Assembly: GCA_003566395.1 (NCBI GenBank)
Contig: PXDL01000492.1
Span: 1 to 8,457, forward strand
DNA from: Balneolia bacterium
GTDB lineage: Bacteria; Bacteroidota; Rhodothermia; Balneolales; Cyclonatronaceae
DNA: 8,457 nucleotides
Direction of reading: 5' to 3'
Shown: positions 6,869 through 8,457 of the stretch, piece after piece
Position numbering within the stretch: the stretch's first letter is position 1
Layout: every line of letters starts with the position of its first letter
Notes under the pieces: model-generated
What the model was told of the DNA's origin: nothing
Databases searched by the model: none
The model's input: the letters and a program-made list of their open reading frames with translations, nothing else
Position numbers and translations under genes: made by a program

Positions 6869-7027
6869 TTTGTGGTAAACACCGCTGCTATGGATTTCAT
6901 TCTGCTATGCGTAATGGTTGAAACGCAATACAGCAAAATAGCAGTTTGATACACGACTTACCATTTCGCTTTTTTGTAATTATGCCGCCTCGTCTTTTTG
7001 AAAGAATAAATCGAATACGAAACTAAA
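6869..7027. other. uvrA upstream region with nested inverted repeats
   Basis: This 159-bp gap between the stop of the fused LruC lipoprotein and the uvrA start must hold the uvrA promoter, unless uvrA is read through from upstream. CTGCTATG occurs twice as a direct repeat (6885-6892, 6902-6909), and ATAGCAG at 6938-6944 is its inverse. Inside, TGCGT (6908-6912) faces ACGCA (6923-6927). This could fold as an interrupted stem in the uvrA leader or bind a repressor. I see no LexA-type box I can name, and no CGATGAAT repeats. No convincing terminator follows the stop at 7028. Confidence 0.35.
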
Positions 7028-8344
7028 TCAGTACCTCAGGTCAATCAGATGCTCGGGAATTCTGTGGCCGGGTAAATCCTCATACCAGTTTTTATTTTTC
7101 TCTCCGTTGCTCATCGCCCAGTCTCTGAACATCGGGTAGGCTTCGTAAATTTTGCTTTTTGATGCCGGGTGAGGAATGGATGCAGGAATATGAATAGCCC
7201 AGTTCAGGTTTTCTTTGCTTCTGAAAAACCGTCCCTCAGATGGATTACTGGCATCATCTAAGGTGTTAAAAAGAGTAGCGTCAACAAGGTCTGTAGGTTG
7301 ATGATTCGCTAAGTGAATTTCGCGGCCGCGTTGTCCGTCTGAAATAATAAACGGGTTGTATGGAGGAAATCCGGTCTTCCAGCGGTTAATCGGTTGTGTA
7401 AAGGTTACCGATACTGTCATCGTGTCGGGTTTCACTATTCTTTCACCCGCTATAACATTGGAAAACCCGGGCATACGCGATGAAACGTTATCTGTAACTA
7501 TGATTACGGCAGAACTGTTTTGGTCTTCGGTACCGTTAGCCCGTAGCCTTATGTATTCTTCTGTGTGAGAATACCCCTGAACAGAAGCCACATAGCCGGG
7601 ACTGAGTTCGTCAAACGAAATTCCGAAACCGTTCTTGTAAGATGCCCCGACAGCTCGTATCACGAATGTAAAATCAATTCCAAGAAGCATATCGGCCGGA
7701 TTCAGTTTTTCACGGATTTGATACTCCATCACCAGATCATTCATATCATAATCCCCGAATGACGGCCACAAATCTTCAAACATCAGCATTCCAAAGCTTC
7801 CCTTTCCGGGATAGTATGCAAAATAATGCGACGGCACGCTTGTATCCCCGTAATCTGAACCGATATAATCGGAACCCGGACTGTTCACCACGGGGTTGTC
7901 GTTATCGCCGGTGAATTCAACATCCAGGGTAACAACCTGACTCAACACCGGGGCTTTAAACAGAAAATCTCTTGAATCATAATTGAGCCGTACATACAGC
8001 TCTTGTAATTTATCCGGAAGCGATCGGGTAATGGAGGCTTTTCCTTCCCCGCCAAGATCAAAATAATGCAACAGCCGGCCCTCTTCCTCAGGGTTGCCGT
8101 TAAAGAGCGCTCCTGTTATTGATGTTTCCGGGAACGCCGGGTTTACCACTGCAGAAATTTCAATATCAACAGTCTTGGTGGTCTGAAAATCGAAAGAAGA
8201 GGAAACGGTAAACGCACCATTATCCTGTTTCCCGGGCTGCAAATCACAACCCGAAAGCAGAAACAATCCGAAAATTGATAATATGACAAGTACTTTGGCA
8301 GGCACGATGTTATAGTTTGGAACATTTAGGCTAACATTAACCAT
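7028..8344 (-). CDS. LruC-domain lipoprotein with fused FDxxT module
   Basis: The product is 438 residues from ATG 8344, with lipobox LLSGC (Cys33). A GTG at 8305 (residue 14) would give a tidier 19-residue signal before Cys and a leader closer in length to the sister units; I keep the ATG but the start is uncertain. Residues about 45-148 hold the module beginning SSFDFQTTKTVDIEIS and containing GRLLHYFDLGGEGKASI, which resembles the small lipoproteins at 3469-3858 and 1496-1876. Residues about 160-438 are a full LruC/DUF4842-like domain: FEDLWPSFGDYDMND (acidic motif, possible Ca2+ ligand), RAVGASYKNGFGISF, GQRGREIHLANHQPTDL, ENLNWAI and a terminal WYEDLPGHRIPEH. The protein is expected to be membrane-anchored and to face the periplasm or outside. 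Its gene is apparently single-gene, with its own upstream repeats. Function is unknown. Confidence 0.93.
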   Translation of the reverse strand: MVNVSLNVPNYNIVPAKVLVILSIFGLFLLSGCDLQPGKQDNGAFTVSSSFDFQTTKTVDIEISAVVNPAFPETSITGALFNGNPEEEGRLLHYFDLGGEGKASITRSLPDKLQELYVRLNYDSRDFLFKAPVLSQVVTLDVEFTGDNDNPVVNSPGSDYIGSDYGDTSVPSHYFAYYPGKGSFGMLMFEDLWPSFGDYDMNDLVMEYQIREKLNPADMLLGIDFTFVIRAVGASYKNGFGISFDELSPGYVASVQGYSHTEEYIRLRANGTEDQNSSAVIIVTDNVSSRMPGFSNVIAGERIVKPDTMTVSVTFTQPINRWKTGFPPYNPFIISDGQRGREIHLANHQPTDLVDATLFNTLDDASNPSEGRFFRSKENLNWAIHIPASIPHPASKSKIYEAYPMFRDWAMSNGEKNKNWYEDLPGHRIPEHLIDLRY

Positions 8345-8370
8345 ATACTACATCATACTACTTATTTTTT

Positions 8371-8419
8371 CGACAAATATGTTTTGGATATCGATGAACT
8401 ACTATAGTTTTCGGTTTAA
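8371..8419 (-). promoter_or_regulatory. Phased CGATGAAC-like direct repeats upstream of the fused LruC lipoprotein
   Basis: CGACAAAT (8371-8378) and CGATGAAC (8392-8399) start 21 bp apart. A weak third copy, CGGTTTAA (8412-8419), begins 20 bp further out. The middle copy is identical to the proximal copy of cassette 2 (1953-1960). The proximal copy is only 27 bp from the ATG at 8344 but 66 bp from the alternative GTG at 8305; in the two sister units the distance is 77 and 92 bp. The rest of 8345-8457 is AT-rich with no gene visible. Confidence 0.5.
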
Positions 8420-8457
8420 ACTCTCTTCACTTTTTATTATGCTTACCCGTCTTTAAT

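Noticed and set aside
4046..8344. uvrA as part of the LruC system
   Set aside because: It is a housekeeping repair gene without the shared upstream repeats; being on the same strand is the only link.
1..8457. CRISPR array, tRNA/rRNA, insertion sequence or phage genes
   Set aside because: No repeat-spacer pattern, no tRNA-like cloverleaf noticed, and no transposase, integrase or terminal inverted repeats seen on either strand.

Overview
The window carries six genes, all on the minus strand. Five encode exported or lipid-anchored proteins; the sixth is the DNA-repair gene uvrA. The organism looks like a member of the Bacteroidota–Balneolota–Rhodothermota group. The reasons are a moderate GC content, starts without clear Shine-Dalgarno sequences, a UvrA lacking the N-terminal CxxC pairs, and several LruC-domain (DUF4842-like) surface proteins. 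The exact taxon cannot be fixed from the sequence alone.

In the direction of transcription (high to low coordinates): (i) 8344-7028 is a lipoprotein that joins a small N-terminal 'FD[WF]xT' module to a C-terminal LruC domain. (ii) 6868-4046 is uvrA. (iii) 3858-3469 is a 129-residue lipoprotein made only of the FDWKT module, followed after 33 bp by a secreted LruC protein (3435-2083) and a strong hairpin. (iv) 1876-1496 is a second small FDWKT lipoprotein, followed after 55 bp by a second secreted LruC protein that starts at 1440 and runs off the window at base 1. This last protein carries an extra surface domain and a CshA-type fibril repeat before its LruC domain.

Cassettes (iii) and (iv) are a diverged tandem duplication of one two-gene unit. 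The lipoproteins share 48 of 86 residues in their mature modules, and the LruC parts share 81 of 115 (counted by eye). The regions before the LruC domain are unrelated. Gene (i) is the fused form of the same two modules. This suggests that the small lipoprotein and the secreted LruC protein act as partners at the cell surface, with the lipoprotein perhaps as membrane anchor; that is inference.

Upstream of all three units lie direct repeats of a CGATGAAT/C-like octamer spaced 20-21 bp apart (two helical turns). None was seen upstream of uvrA. The three LruC units therefore look like one regulon under a regulator that binds phased direct repeats, an arrangement typical of LytTR-type response regulators. 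The shared regulation, the split/fused gene architecture and the domain swapping are the most interesting content here. uvrA looks like an ordinary housekeeping neighbour, apart from its degenerate first zinc module.
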